Below are positions 1 to 11,710 of a stretch of DNA of 64,000 bases, one piece after another (position 1 is the stretch's first letter; the number at the start of each line of letters is the position of its first letter). Both the position numbers and the translations under genes were made by a program. This DNA comes from Paraphoma chrysanthemicola (Eukaryota > Ascomycota > Dothideomycetes > Pleosporales > Phaeosphaeriaceae), in contig JAGMWG010000009.1 in the NCBI GenBank assembly GCA_020744225.1, positions 868,001-932,000 of the forward strand. Direction: 5' to 3'. The notes below the pieces were generated by a model. That model was not told where the DNA came from. It was given only the letters and a program-made list of their open reading frames with translations, and searched no databases.

Positions 1-2036
1 TAATCTATATACAAACACAATCACAATCATATACCCGACATACCTGCCCACATTCTCCGTTCCATAGCCATACACGGCCAGTACCGCCTTCCCATCGATC
101 CTACACTCATTTTCCAAAATGCTGGGAAACATGCAATAACAGCCCCCATCCGCCAATCTCTCGCACTCATACGTGCGCTTCCCAAATTCATTCACCATCA
201 TACCGCGGAAAACATACGCCTGATAATCAATGTAGTGAAACACATAACGCCAGAAGACGTTGAGTGTAGCCGGCTGCACCATGAATCCATTAACACACAT
301 CCAAAGCCCATTCGCAAACGCCGTTGCCGCGAGCGCGACGACGAAAATCGGAATAGCAGAGGACAAGAGCACGACAAGCGATTCCGCAGCAAGCAAATCG
401 AGAAACAGCCACATAATCCAGATCCAGAATCCATCTGCCTGCGGGCGAAAGTTACCAAGCCAGTAACTCAACACACTAAACAGGACAGTAATCAGGAACA
501 AATACGGCACACCGATGACGAAATTCGCGACCATGAATGACGCAGGGCCGTAAAGCCCGTTTGCGCGCTCTTTGCGGAATAAAGACAGGTCCTCGAGGTA
601 TGCGGGGATGTACGCGACGGCCATGAAGGACATGAATGCGCCGCCGAAGAAGATTGCGTTGGTGAAGGCTTGGATGTTGGTTTGCGTGGGAGATAAGCGG
701 AGCCAGACTGTGCCCATCATGATGGCGAGGCCCATGTACATTGCGATGCGGATGCCGTATGCGATGATGTCGCGGTGGGATTTGATGAAGGAGCGGTGGA
801 TGAGCGTGAGGGGGATGAGGAGCGGGTTTGCTGTGGATTGAATGTGGCGGTCTGGCCCGGTACTTGGGGGTGTGGATTTTGTAGCGGCGATGGAGTGGGT
901 GAGGTTGGCGGCGGCGGCGGATGAGGTCCAGGAGTCGTGGACGTGGGCGAGGCGCGAGGACGAGGCGGCTTGATCTTTGGAGAAGTCGGTGTTGATGAGG
1001 TCGATGACGAATTCGGCGGGGTTCATGTAGAGTGGCATCGAGTACCCGAGAGAGGCGAAGTAGTCTCTGACGAGAGGCACAGGACCGTTGTATGCGATTT
1101 TGCCGCGGGACAGAAGCATGAGCTTGTCGAAGAGTTCGAAGGTGGTGGTGGAGGGCTGGTGGATGGAGGCAATGACGAGGATCTTGAGAGTTGTCAGTGT
1201 GTGTATCTCATCAAGCTGTGCTGAAGTTATCACCTTGTATTTCCTCGCTGTCTCTCTGACAAAGTTCATGACTTCATAGCTGGCTGCTGAGTCCAAACCA
1301 CTGGTGGGCTCGTCCAAGAACAAGATCTTTGGGCTTGTGATCAGCTGGCTGGCGACGCTAACTCTTCGCTTTTGACCTCCAGAGACGCCTTTCCGGATGG
1401 GCGTGCCGATAAGTGTGTCGGCCTGGTTCGTCAAGCCAAAGGCAGATAGGAGACTTGCGATACGAGTTTTGCGTTCTGACTTGCTGATGGAGCTGTCAAG
1501 TTTACATCAGTCTAAATTTTCTCTAGATTGGTATTTGTTCGTAGCAGGGGTTGAGACATACCTGGGAAGTGCAAGTTGCGCAGCAAAGTACAGCGTCTCT
1601 CGGACCGTGAGCGAGCCCACAAGTGCATCCTCTTGTTCGACATATGAGCTTAGCTTCCGAAAACTCGCCAAATCAGTCGCAGCGCCATTGATGTCCAGTT
1701 CCTGCTTCACTGTTGCCTTTGGTACGGCGGCACGATGTGCGAGGACATTTAGTAATGTCGTCTTTCCTGAACCACTAGATGCAGTTAGCTTTCATTGTCG
1801 TCACAGCGTAAGTCAGCGATGTTCATATACCTTGGTCCCATCAAGGCAAGGAGCTCGCCGGCTTCGATGATACCATTGACGCCTGACAATATATCCAGTG
1901 GTTGCTTCGTTGCTCGGTCCTTCACTGTCACAGTGACATTGTGCCAGCTGAAGCTCTTCACCGTTTCGTTCGTGAGATGCGCAAAGTCCTGACCGGCAAC
2001 CTTTTCAACATCCGCCGAGTGATTCGAGGCTGACAT
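1..2036 (-). CDS. ABCG (white/PDR half-type) ABC transporter, 3' end missing
   Basis: This gene encodes an ATP-driven membrane exporter with the order nucleotide-binding domain then membrane domain, typical of ABCG half-transporters. Four exons are visible: 2036-1831, 1774-1562, 1492-1234 and 1182-1, giving 620 residues before the window edge. The first splice joins the Walker A motif GPSGSGKTT. The third exon carries the signature VSGGQKRR and Walker B ILFLDEPTSGLD, and the fourth begins at the H-loop ILVIASIHQPSTTTF. After a linker rich in S and T come several hydrophobic spans, including a region around 830-540 and another around 470-300 typical of the ABC2 membrane domain. The frame is still open at base 1 within a last hydrophobic stretch, so probably only a short C-terminus is missing. 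The start is the first in-frame ATG before SASNHSADVEK. Substrate is unknown; drug, sterol or lipid export are family possibilities. Confidence 0.9.
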
Positions 2037-3502
2037 CGTGTTGCTGTGATGGTAGGATGCCTGAAATACGTCCTCCTTGGCTGCACTCTAGCAAGTGTTG
2101 ATGCAAGTCGTGTCAAGGTAACAACACGCTCGAGCAAAGCCAGGGAAGTAATCCCATTTAAAGAATCATCATTTTTCATACTCGTCCAAACCACCCCATA
2201 CCTCCTTCATCGTGCTCCAGATGTCATGCACTGTCATCGGCGACCTGGACAGCCAATTGCAATCAGCTTACTTTTGGCCCCCAGCCCGTGCCTCACCAGT
2301 ACTTCAGCCGTGCCACAGACCTTGGAGAACAATGACACGTCGACCGGGCTTTGTTCGCAACGGCCGCATTGTTGGGGAGGCTATCCACGTCTTTGTGTCA
2401 TTTACTGGGGTGTAGGTCCGATTTAACAAGGTCTTCGTGCCCGGATCTGAGATGTAAGACCCCGAACCCCGGGTTCTGGAAGGAAGATGCCATTTTTCGA
2501 CATGAATCAAGCCCAGAACTGGAACGAATTTCTTTGCAAGCTTGGTAGTCGCCACGTACTGGCGAGTCAACTTGCTGGAGCACTGTTGGCATTGAGTGAA
2601 GGTTGCCTAAATAATCTAGGATGCCGCTGGAGCAGTACATGCAGCGAACAAAATTCGTCGCATATTGGCAGGAAAGGATTCTAGCGCCGTTGGAAAGTCT
2701 TCCGAAATAGGAAGTCTGGTGTAGCTGAGCTCGTACGGTGGGGTGGTGGATTGATGATCCTTGTTCGTCGGCGACTTGGAGAGCACGGACGTCGGCGACT
2801 AAGCGATGACCCGCGACGTTTTCGTCTCACGGGTTCTTGTATAGGAACGGGGCCGAAACTAATAATTAAAAATATAGTTCTATCACAAGAGCCTCGCCCT
2901 AAGAGTGTCGTAGCCCATTCCATTATGTCTACTCGTTCTTGTACTAGCTTTTAACCGGAATCCTCGCAACGTTATTGACACTGTCGACATTTTTGTTAGC
3001 GCTCTTCAAGGCCTTCTTTCCTCCCAATCCTGCTTCTTAAGATCCTACCAGGACTATTACATCTTCTGGGAGACAGAAGAGAATTTATGGCTATAAAGAG
3101 TGTACACCGTGAGTCTTGTCACGATTAGCAGCTTATAGCCCTTTCCCGAGATTTTCTCCGTGCCCTTCCAGTAGTGGGACATATCAGCTGTATTTTGTGA
3201 TCCCAGATCGTGTTTATATAACCAAGGTCACACCATACTCTGTGGCTAACCCAGAGGGAAATAGAATTAACTAATTAACTTATGGCTCTTGTCTCCAATG
3301 CCCTCCTCCCCTGCTAACATGTCCTTTGACGTGCAGCGACGGCTGGCCAGTCTGAGGGCTGCTGCCTCGCTCATCCGTCCCTCAGCACCGCTATCACCCA
3401 GTACAGCACTTCGATAGGTCTCTCTTGGCGCGCTTATATACGTCAAAAGATGATGATTGGTGAAATTTATGCCAAAATGTAGGATATTACAATCACACTA
3501 TC
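2037..3502. other. Intergenic region, no supported gene
   Basis: This 1.47 kb lies between the 5' end of the ABCG gene and the 3' end of the HET-NACHT gene. It should hold the ABCG promoter in its left part. Open frames here are short and have no recognisable motif. The part from about 2850 to 3500 is richer in A and T than its surroundings and could be old degraded sequence, but I see no terminal repeats or transposase remnants. Confidence 0.6.
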
Positions 3503-6411
3503 CTAATGTATTCTTTGCCTTTTCTGACGATGTTGACTTCTACTCGAAGCGTCCTCAGAACTTTCTTCGCTAGAAATACTGTCAATCTCTTCTTCACCTT
3601 CATTTTCGAACTCCTTCACAGCCTTCACAGAGATCGTTCTTGCGCTACTCCCGTCATCCAAGATCTCGCATACGCGGTCGAACCCTTCATCACGAAGAAA
3701 TTTCCTGTCCACTCCATAGCTGAGGAGGATATCAGTGACCTCCTGCCATCTTGCCGTGCTCCAGGTTTCGGTGTCAGTGGCGTTCAACTCATCACCGATT
3801 GGAGACAATCTGTCTATTAATATTCTCCAAGATATTGAGTCATCTGTCGAAACCCAGCCTTCGCGCACAAATTTGCGAGTGAAGATTGCAAGGAAGGCAT
3901 CAAAAGTATTGATGAGTTGCTTCCATTCCGAGCTCTTCCCCCTCTTGAATGCTCGCATCGCGTTATCGACCATAATACGAAACCGTAGATGAAGAGGACT
4001 CTCGCTCTCCGAGGTCTTAGTAACGCGATATTCCAGGCCTTTAATTGAAAGCGCGTTTGCTTTGAACAACGATAGGTGTGGATCAAATGATGGGGCAGGC
4101 GAACGTATTTGAGTCCATATCTTTGGTTGCTCAATGTAATCTTTCAGAGTTCGATGCAGGTATTGAACTCTTGGGTTCATATGCTCATACACGTCGAAGT
4201 GATTCCACGAATCTGGGCTGGAACGGAGTCTAGAACAAGATTAGAAATACATGCTAAAAGTCCGAGAAATTTTCTGTTGAGGTATAACTTACTCTGGTTC
4301 GATCTCCTTGAAAATCCATGTTGGCGCTTCAAGGAGACCTTTGGTTCTACTGTCTAAGCGCCGTTCCATTGATCTCATACGGTAGAAGAACTCCTCAAGG
4401 CCTAAAGGTGTGTCTCCTTCTTCCCGCAGAGCTTGATCATCATCATCGGCGTATGAAAGAAGCAGAAGAGCTACTCCGTCTGCATATTGGGAGCCTGTCC
4501 GATGCAGTTGAAATAGTTGTGACGAATGTACTTTATAAATGGGGTCGATGCTGTCAAGAATTTTGCGGAACAGCATCTCCAGATCCTCGGGCAATTCCTC
4601 CAATCGCCGGGTAAGATCAGTCTTACGGTCACCATTTGCAAGACCGTGAAGTAGGGACTGGACCGCGAGTCGGACCCAGAGGAAAACACCCGAAGCTTTT
4701 TCCATAATGGTATCAGTTAACTCAGTGGCGAGTTTTGAGTTGCCCTTTTCCAGCTCCAGAAAACCTCTGTTTTCATAGAATTTTGTGTTAACATAGACTC
4801 TGATGTCCGTACGTGTAAGGTCTTGTAGTGTGAGATTTGGCCCAGTGTTGAACGCATCCTGGAACACGCTCCACGGTCGACTCGCGACACACATCTTGAT
4901 ATGTGGCCGGGCTGCCATTTCTTTCAGTAGTTCAATCAACTCGGTATACTCTCCGCTGAACTCGTCGAGTCCATCTACGAAGAAGAAAAACCGCATTGTG
5001 TCGAATGGGTAAACTAAAAGCTTCCGAAGACTTTCAAGGCATTCAGAGGTAGTCCAGGGTTGTATTTTCTCTGAAGTGCGATCGGAGATCAAATTTGATC
5101 TCAGTTCTTCCCAGCGCTCCGGAAAGAGGTCGGCCATCGAGATGGCTTCGTCCTGTGCAATCTCATATAGTAGTGTTCGCACTAAGCCATGGAACGACAT
5201 TTGAATAGGGCTGCCACTATTCCAGAAAAAGTGCCCAGCAACTACGAGTTTAGAGCTCCCGGCCCAATTCGTGAGATAATGTGCGGTCCTAGGATCCAGA
5301 TGAAGGAACTTCATAAGCGTTGACTTTCCAGATCCAGCCTTACCCGTGATCCAGTATAGACCATCATCTCTTTGCAGCCACCGGACGAAACAGGTCCATT
5401 TCACATCGTCAGACGCATGTTCCAGGTATATCCATTCAAATGTGTCTCTGAAAGCCTTGGTGATCCGCTCTTCGCGATCACTAATGGCCGAGAATTTGAG
5501 ATGCTGAAGCAGGCGCTTTTCAACATGCCGGATGAAAGCTTCCGCCTGATGATCTTGCTCGTCCTCTTCAATGCGATGAGTGAGCGTATGTTCCGTTCTC
5601 ATGTTATCTGACTCTGACTAGTCAGCATCAAAGTAGCCGTTTTACGTAACAGTCACTTACTGTTGGTTGGCGAGCTTGAATGTATATTCACTTCCGCGAA
5701 CAGGCGGCGAAAAGCATTCTTGGACCCTTCTCCATAGAGTAGAGGCATGCAGATACCAAACAGTCCCAGCATACAATAAGCCATGTCCTCTGAACGTGTT
5801 GTTCTGCGGCGTTCAGCCCACTTGGAGCGCTCCATAAAGCTGTAGGATGAAGGAGAGCGTCCTTGCAAAACATCTATTGGGATCCCAGTGATGTCGTGGA
5901 TCTGGCTTTTGAGCAAGCTCTTATCACCGATCAGTACCCCCTCGACAGAGAAAAATTCCACGTGCATTGGTGCAAGGAGTTCCTGAAGTGTCCAGCCTCG
6001 CGTGAACCATCGGCTGCTCTTGAAAGCTATATCCCGAAGAATATCAGAGGAAGGCAAGTACTCTTCTGTAGAAACATCTGAGAGGTATACGTAGCATTTG
6101 ACGGCGCCCTGATACCAACGGAACATGGAATTGATTGCTTCGGACAGCTCTACGCTGTTTGACTTGTCGATGCAGCAGGTGTCCACCCAAAAGTATCGTA
6201 AGCCGTCGCGTTCAGCTTGTTCTCCACAGAATTGGATCTTCTTATGGCCCTTTTTGTTCTTCCCTTTCCCATTAGTGAAATCAAGAAAGGTAACCTCTTC
6301 GCCATCATCCCAAGTATGCGAAAGAATCGCATAGGGAGGGATACCCTGATTGTCTATGAAATCATTCGTGAGGCTCAACTCTCCAGTCTTGCTGCGTGTC
6401 AGAAGACGCAT
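3503..6411 (-). CDS. HET-domain NACHT NTPase (fungal NLR-like incompatibility protein)
   Basis: This is an NLR-like protein of the kind that controls non-self recognition and cell death in filamentous fungi. Exons 6411-5661, 5613-4293 and 4229-3503 give 932 residues. The N-terminal HET domain shows YAILSHTW at 27-34, then YFWVDTCCID and the block RWFTRGWTLQELLAP. A NACHT module follows, with Walker A GKAGSGKS near 341-348 and Walker B FFFFVDGLDEF near 459-469. The rest resembles the helical C-terminal region common to HET-NACHT proteins (I think DUF7791, not verified). There are no ankyrin, TPR or WD repeats. The tail is acidic and Ser-rich (EEIDSISSEESSEDASS) and ends in a basic stretch RQKRQRIH. 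Exon joins restore frame; the first acceptor has two TCAG options that both keep frame. The start is the ATG before RLLTRSKTGEL, the usual HET beginning. Allorecognition is inferred from the family. Confidence 0.88.
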
Positions 6412-7220
6412 TGCTAAGCAAGACGCTCTGACGGGCGCATAGTAGGGATAAGGTCTCGAAGCGTTAACGCAGCAGCCTAGCTGGGAAGACGAAAACGGGA
6501 AATCGATCGTCTGTGAGCGTCAGTCCTCTATCCGAAATTTAGCGCACATACAAGGAAATGGAGACAACGAGCTTACCGAAGAACTCTGTAGAAGAGCACG
6601 AGTGCCAGTTCTGTGACCTGTTTCCGTAGTGCGTACGCATGTCAAGGAAGGCTGAACTAGTTCAGTTGATAGCGCTTGCGCAGCCAGTAATGTGGCGCAG
6701 TGAGGCTGGCACGTGGGGTCAGCCGAAAGCGATTTGGTAATGATGGCCGATTTGCACCGGCCATGTTCTTGTGGGTGCTATGAGATCTATATAACAGGTA
6801 GGTCAAGGTACATGTGGCACAGCCAATGTTACGCCACATTTTAGATGTCCTTTCTTAAGCTTGTCAAACTCAAACAATACAACAAGAAGCATCACGTGTT
6901 GCGTTCTGTACGTGTGCGGAAATATGATATGATATTGAGAGGTCAACTCCGGTCATCCTAGGATATCTTAACAGTGAGCAATAAATATTGGTTGTAAGGG
7001 CACTTTTAGTCGAGCGGGTCACTAGATCCGGACATGATCCGAATAATCCGCGATGCCCTTCCGACGTCCAAGCTCCAAGCCTAGGCGTCACCGACGCGGA
7101 TCGCAAGTGAAGAGCACCAAACACATAGCGCACGCTCATAATACGCACAAGATTAGGAGTGGAGGAGCTGCGGAACAGATCGAATAACATGATTGCCCCA
7201 CCGCGATAGCCACGCCCACC
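6412..7220. other. Divergent promoter region between HET-NACHT and VPS18
   Basis: This 0.8 kb separates the starts of two genes that point away from each other, so it must hold both promoters. Open frames on the minus strand here (6657-6839 and 6870-7490) have no family features; the longer one overlaps the VPS18 start and is treated as chance. Confidence 0.6.
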
Positions 7221-10200
7221 ATGGCCTACGACTTGTCCAGCGGATATGCTCCGCCGAGCACGAGCAACATGAATGACCAAGATGCGTCGCTGCCCATGTT
7301 CAACATAGAGCGCGTATCGCTGCAGTTCAACATATCCTCCGACTTTGTGGCGGCAGCTGTCGCCAACAATGTCCTCATACTTGCGCTTTCGACCGGGCGT
7401 ATCCTGCGCATCGATCTGGACAGTCCCGCCGACATAGATGGTTCGTGAGCAGGACCCGCCCTCGACGTCACTCTTCAATATAGCTGACATAGGAAAGATA
7501 TTGACCTCCCGAAGAAGCCATCAGAAGTAGGTGTCATCCGACGACTCTTCCTCGACCCCTCCGCATCGCACCTCATCGTCACCACCACCCTCGCCGAGAA
7601 CTACTACCTCCATACCCAGTCGCGCCAGCCGAAAGCGCTATCAAGGCTGAAGGGTGTTGTTATCGAGAGCATATCCTGGAACCCCTCACAGCCCACAGCA
7701 TCGACACGGGAGATACTAGTCGGAGCGTCTGACGGCAATGTATACGAGGTGTACATTGAGCCCTCCTCGGAGTTTTATAGGCGGGAGGAGCGCTACCTGA
7801 AGAATGTCTACCACACAAATGACGGGCCCATAGTAGGACTATGGGCCGACGCGGTGCCTGGGAGAGCCGACTTGCGGCGTGTCATAATCGCAACACCTTC
7901 AACGTTCCTGCATTTCGCTGGCAAGCTTGGTCGATCTGGCAGCGAAGGCAGCGGCTCGATATTCTCCAGACTCTTCGAGAGCGAATCTGCGACCGTGCAT
8001 GAGATTCCCAATGCAGCGCCTTCCGCGACTTCGCTGCTGTCTGTGTCTCCCGAAACACAGGATGGGCCAGGCCACGACCAGTCGAACACGGAAAGGATAT
8101 TTGGGTGGTTGACATCGCAAGGTGTGCTGAATGGGAAGCTATATCTGTCACCAGACCTGTCCGAGCTTGGCGGCAAGGTGCTAGGGGATTCAAAGATGCT
8201 CCCGAGATCGCAGATCCCACCCTCACACACAGCCAGCGGGCGGACAAGGAAAACACAGGAGCCCGTCAGCTCCATGATCTTGAGTCAATGGCATATCCTG
8301 CAGCTGGTAGAGGGCAGGATAGTCGCTATCAACCGCCTCGACGACACTGTCGTGCTGGATCAAGTCGTGCTGGAGTCTGGTCAAAGTGCAATTGGACTTG
8401 TCGCAGACATCAAGAAGAACACATATTGGCTGTTCACCACGCGAGAGATTTTTGAAGTGGTCGTAACCGATGAAGCTCGAGACGTTTGGAAGATCATGCT
8501 CAAATCTCAGCAGTTTGATGCGGCCTCGCAATTCGCGAAGACCTCAGCACAGAAGGACGCGGTTGCAACAGCGTCTGGAGACTATCTTGTGGGGAGAGGA
8601 CAATACATGGAAGCCGCTACGGTATACGGAAGGAGTACGAAGCCTTTCGAGCAAGTGGCCCTGACGTTCATCGACAAGGGGGAGCAAGATGCATTACGAA
8701 AGTACCTACTCACAAAGCTATCGACGCTGAAGAAGTCTTCGATCATGCAGCGGACGATGGTTGCAACCTGGCTTATCGAGCTATACATGGCCAAGCTGAA
8801 CACACTTGACGACACCATCACCACAAGAGCAGAGCTTTCGGAAAGTATGAACACTGCCGAAACTCACGACCAACTGTCCGTGATACGGAAGGAGTATCAG
8901 GACTTCGTCACCAAGTACAAAGCTGACCTTGATCGTAAGACTGTGTACGAGATTGTTAGCAGCCATGGACGCGAGGAAGAGCTTCTATATTTCGCCACCG
9001 TTGTCAACGACTACAACTATGTTCTCTCGTACTGGGTACAGCGAGAGCGCTGGGCAGAGTCCCTGGACGTTCTGAAGAAGCAGACGGACCCGGAGATTTT
9101 CTACCAGTACAGCAGCGTACTGATGGCACATGTGCCCGTCGAATTGGTCGACATCATGATGCGGCACTCCACGTTCAACGCGCAGAAGCTCATACCGGCT
9201 TTTCTAAACTACAACAACACGACCAAGGCCTCGTTGAGCCAGAATCAGGCTGTGCGATACCTGCTCTTTGAGATTAACCAACACAACTCTACCGATGCTG
9301 CGGTCCACAATACTCTCATCTCGATATATGCATCCCACCCGACGAAAGACGAGTCAGCCCTGCTCGCCTATCTCGAAGGACAGTCTCTTGCCCACGAGCA
9401 AAATTACGACGCCGACTTCGCTCTTCGTCTCTGCATTCAACACAAGCGCGTTCAGTCCTGCGTCCATATCTACAGCTCTATGCAACAATACGTGCAGGCT
9501 GTCGATCTCGCCCTCAAATACGACGAGATCGAACTTGCTTCCAGCGTCGCCGACCGCTCGAATACTGAGCCCGCTCTGCGCAAGAAGCTCTGGCTTGCGA
9601 TTGCCAAGAAAGTCATCTCACAGTCCTCTGGCATCAAAACAGCGATCGAGTTCCTGCGACGCGTGGATCTGCTGAGGATCGAGGATCTGATTCCGTTCTT
9701 CCCAGACTTTGTGGTCATTGACGACTTCAAGGAGGAAATTTGCACCGCGCTTGAAGACTACTCGCGCAGGATCGATAACCTGAAGAGCGAGATGGACGAC
9801 TCGGAACTGACAGCACAGCACATCAAGTCAGACATCAAGGCACTGGAGCAACGTTATGCAATTGTCGAGCCGGGTGAGAGATGCTACATCTGTGGCTTGC
9901 CATTACTTGCTCGCCAGTTCTTCGTATTTCCATGCCAGCACGCTTTCCATAGCGACTGCCTCGCGAAGAAGGTCGTCGAACTAGCGGGCATTGCGAGAGG
10001 AAAGAGAATCGCCGAGTTGCAGGTTGATGTTAGCAAGGGCACAGTAAGCGGGGTGAGAAGGGAAAAGGCAATACGAGAGCTGGATGCGCTTGTCGGATCG
10101 AGTTGGTAAGTTTTCATATTTCCATGCGATATCATGTGCACCCGACTAACGTGATGGCAGTGTGCTATGCAGCGAATTGGCCGTGAAGTTGATCAACGAG

Positions 10201-10245
10201 CCGTTCATCAAGTCGACGGACGACAAAGAGGAATGGGCACTGTAA
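7221..10245 (+). CDS. VPS18: Vps18/Pep3, RING subunit of the HOPS and CORVET complexes
   Basis: Vps18 is a shared core subunit of the CORVET and HOPS tethering complexes at endosomes and the vacuole. Exons 7221-7444, 7493-10105 and 10161-10245 give 973 residues. The N-terminal half is the beta-propeller (Pep3/Vps18 domain) and the middle is the helical clathrin-repeat-like solenoid. The C-terminus is a RING-H2 finger, starting with CYIC at about 872 and continuing FPCQHAFHSDC. The last exon supplies the final pair CVLC at about 946-949, so a model that stops at base 10109 would lose part of the zinc site. The first intron is ambiguous: donor GTGAGC at 7445 with acceptor TAG at 7492 gives IDGSKDIDLP, while donor GTTCGT at 7441 with acceptor at 7497 gives IDDIDLP; both keep frame. 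The gene converges with SAC3. Confidence 0.95.
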
Positions 10246-10824
10246 ATCAGTCATTCATAATACCACTTTCGCAATGGCATAATCGACGCTCTTCACAATA
10301 CCCATCAAAATCAGTGCAAATCTCGCAACGCCAACATGTTGCTTCCTCTCGACTCGAACTTCCCCCTCCAGATCAGCCCCTTCCCAGACTAACCTACCTA
10401 CTTTACTCCTCACTTACCTAAGACCTTGCTCTCCCACGCGAAGCCTACACAAATACACCCACGCGCCCTTGAAATTTCAACGAACGCCACACACACCATT
10501 TTCCCACTTCTCTACCCTTCCTTACCCTCCCGTTCAACGCCGTGCCCCATGCCACACGCCGACCACATGTCCCCATCGACCCATTTCCATCCCAAATCCC
10601 CACTATCCCATCTCCGTCCGCACGCCACAACGCGCCCATCTCCTCCCTAATTCCATCCTACCCTATCATACGTAATCCTTTCTAATCCCAGTGCTCCAGT
10701 CTTAGCCGCTCTCTTCCCCCTTCCGCGCCGCCCCTGTCCCGTCCCTGATCCAATCTGCATGTCTGTTGACCAAAAGTTGAGCAAAACGACCAAGCAATCA
10801 CAATGCGCGGGAGGGTAATGCTTG

Positions 10825-10895
10825 TTCATGCATACCCTTGTTTGCGGTGGGGCGTGCGTGCATGCATACTTTTGCATGCATACTTGCGTGCATGA
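10825..10895. repeat. Cluster of GCATGCAT palindromes
   Basis: The 13-mer TGCATGCATACTT occurs at 10859-10871 and again at 10873-10885. Related pieces (TTCATGCATACCCTTG, GCGTGCGTGC, TTGCGTGCATGA) flank it. The GCATGC and ATGCAT cores are self-complementary, so the tract could fold or bind dimeric proteins. No function can be assigned. Confidence 0.6.
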
Positions 10896-11232
10896 GGTGG
10901 GGTACGGCATTTGGAGTTAGTCGACCGGTAAGTGAAGGGGAGAGAGTGTAGGGTAGGGTAGGGTGGGATGCGGGAAGGGGAGGGATGCAGTAAGGGTATG
11001 ATAGTGTCACTGCAGGATCTTAATAGGCTGGTGATGGTTTCCGCGGTTCGTCTTTCGCGATCCTTGATGTTGCGAAATGCGCTGCGAAGACCAGGCCCAG
11101 GGTTAACTTATGGATGCTGCGGGACGGACTGAATCGAGATGAACCTTAAGTTGCACGACGACATCCTTACCCTAGGACAGCACCACGGCACAGCATCCTT
11201 ACAAAAGGAACCTTGCGGCATGAATGAATGGG

Positions 11233-11710
11233 CCTTGCAAGCCTTGCCTTACTGTCTGTCTGCGCATGCTACTGTACAAGGGCCATAGCACGCAGGCTAC
11301 CATTGCATGCCTACCTATGCCTTGCAACACCATTGACCCAGGCCTTGTCACTTACACAACGGGACAAGGGAAATGCGAAATTATATGAATAGACCAGCAA
11401 GGCTTCTAGCAGCACACCCACATACATCCATATCCATGTTCATGCCTTGCAGCACCGTCGACCCAGCCTTGCCGTCTGACTAGACAAGCAAAATCCAAAA
11501 CCATACAAACAAACCAGCAAAGCATCTAATCCATAAATGCCCATACCCATATCCATGCGCATACCTTGCAGCACCGATGAATCTTGCTAGACAAGCAAAA
11601 TCCAATGCTAATATGCAATATAACCAACGCAGCCTACCATCGCATACCCATACCCATACCCATATCCACACCCCAACCTTGCAGGATCGTCACCCCAGCC
11701 TCGCAACGTC
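11233..11710. repeat. Diverged tandem repeat, about five units of 87-125 bp
   Basis: Units begin with CCTTGCA at about 11233, 11320, 11445, 11564 and 11677. Each continues with a block like CACCGTCGACCCAGCCTTG, then a segment like AGACAAGCAAAATCCAA, then an A/C-rich part ending in runs of CATACCCATA. The units at 11445 and 11564 are closest to each other (both contain TAGACAAGCAAAATCCAA). Spacing is about 87, 125, 119 and 113 bp, and the last unit is only a partial copy. There is no long open frame, so it is a non-coding minisatellite-like array with mutated units. Confidence 0.7.

Noticed and set aside
6870..7490. 206-residue minus-strand frame
   Set aside because: It overlaps the VPS18 first exon on the other strand, with no domain and no plausible promoter.
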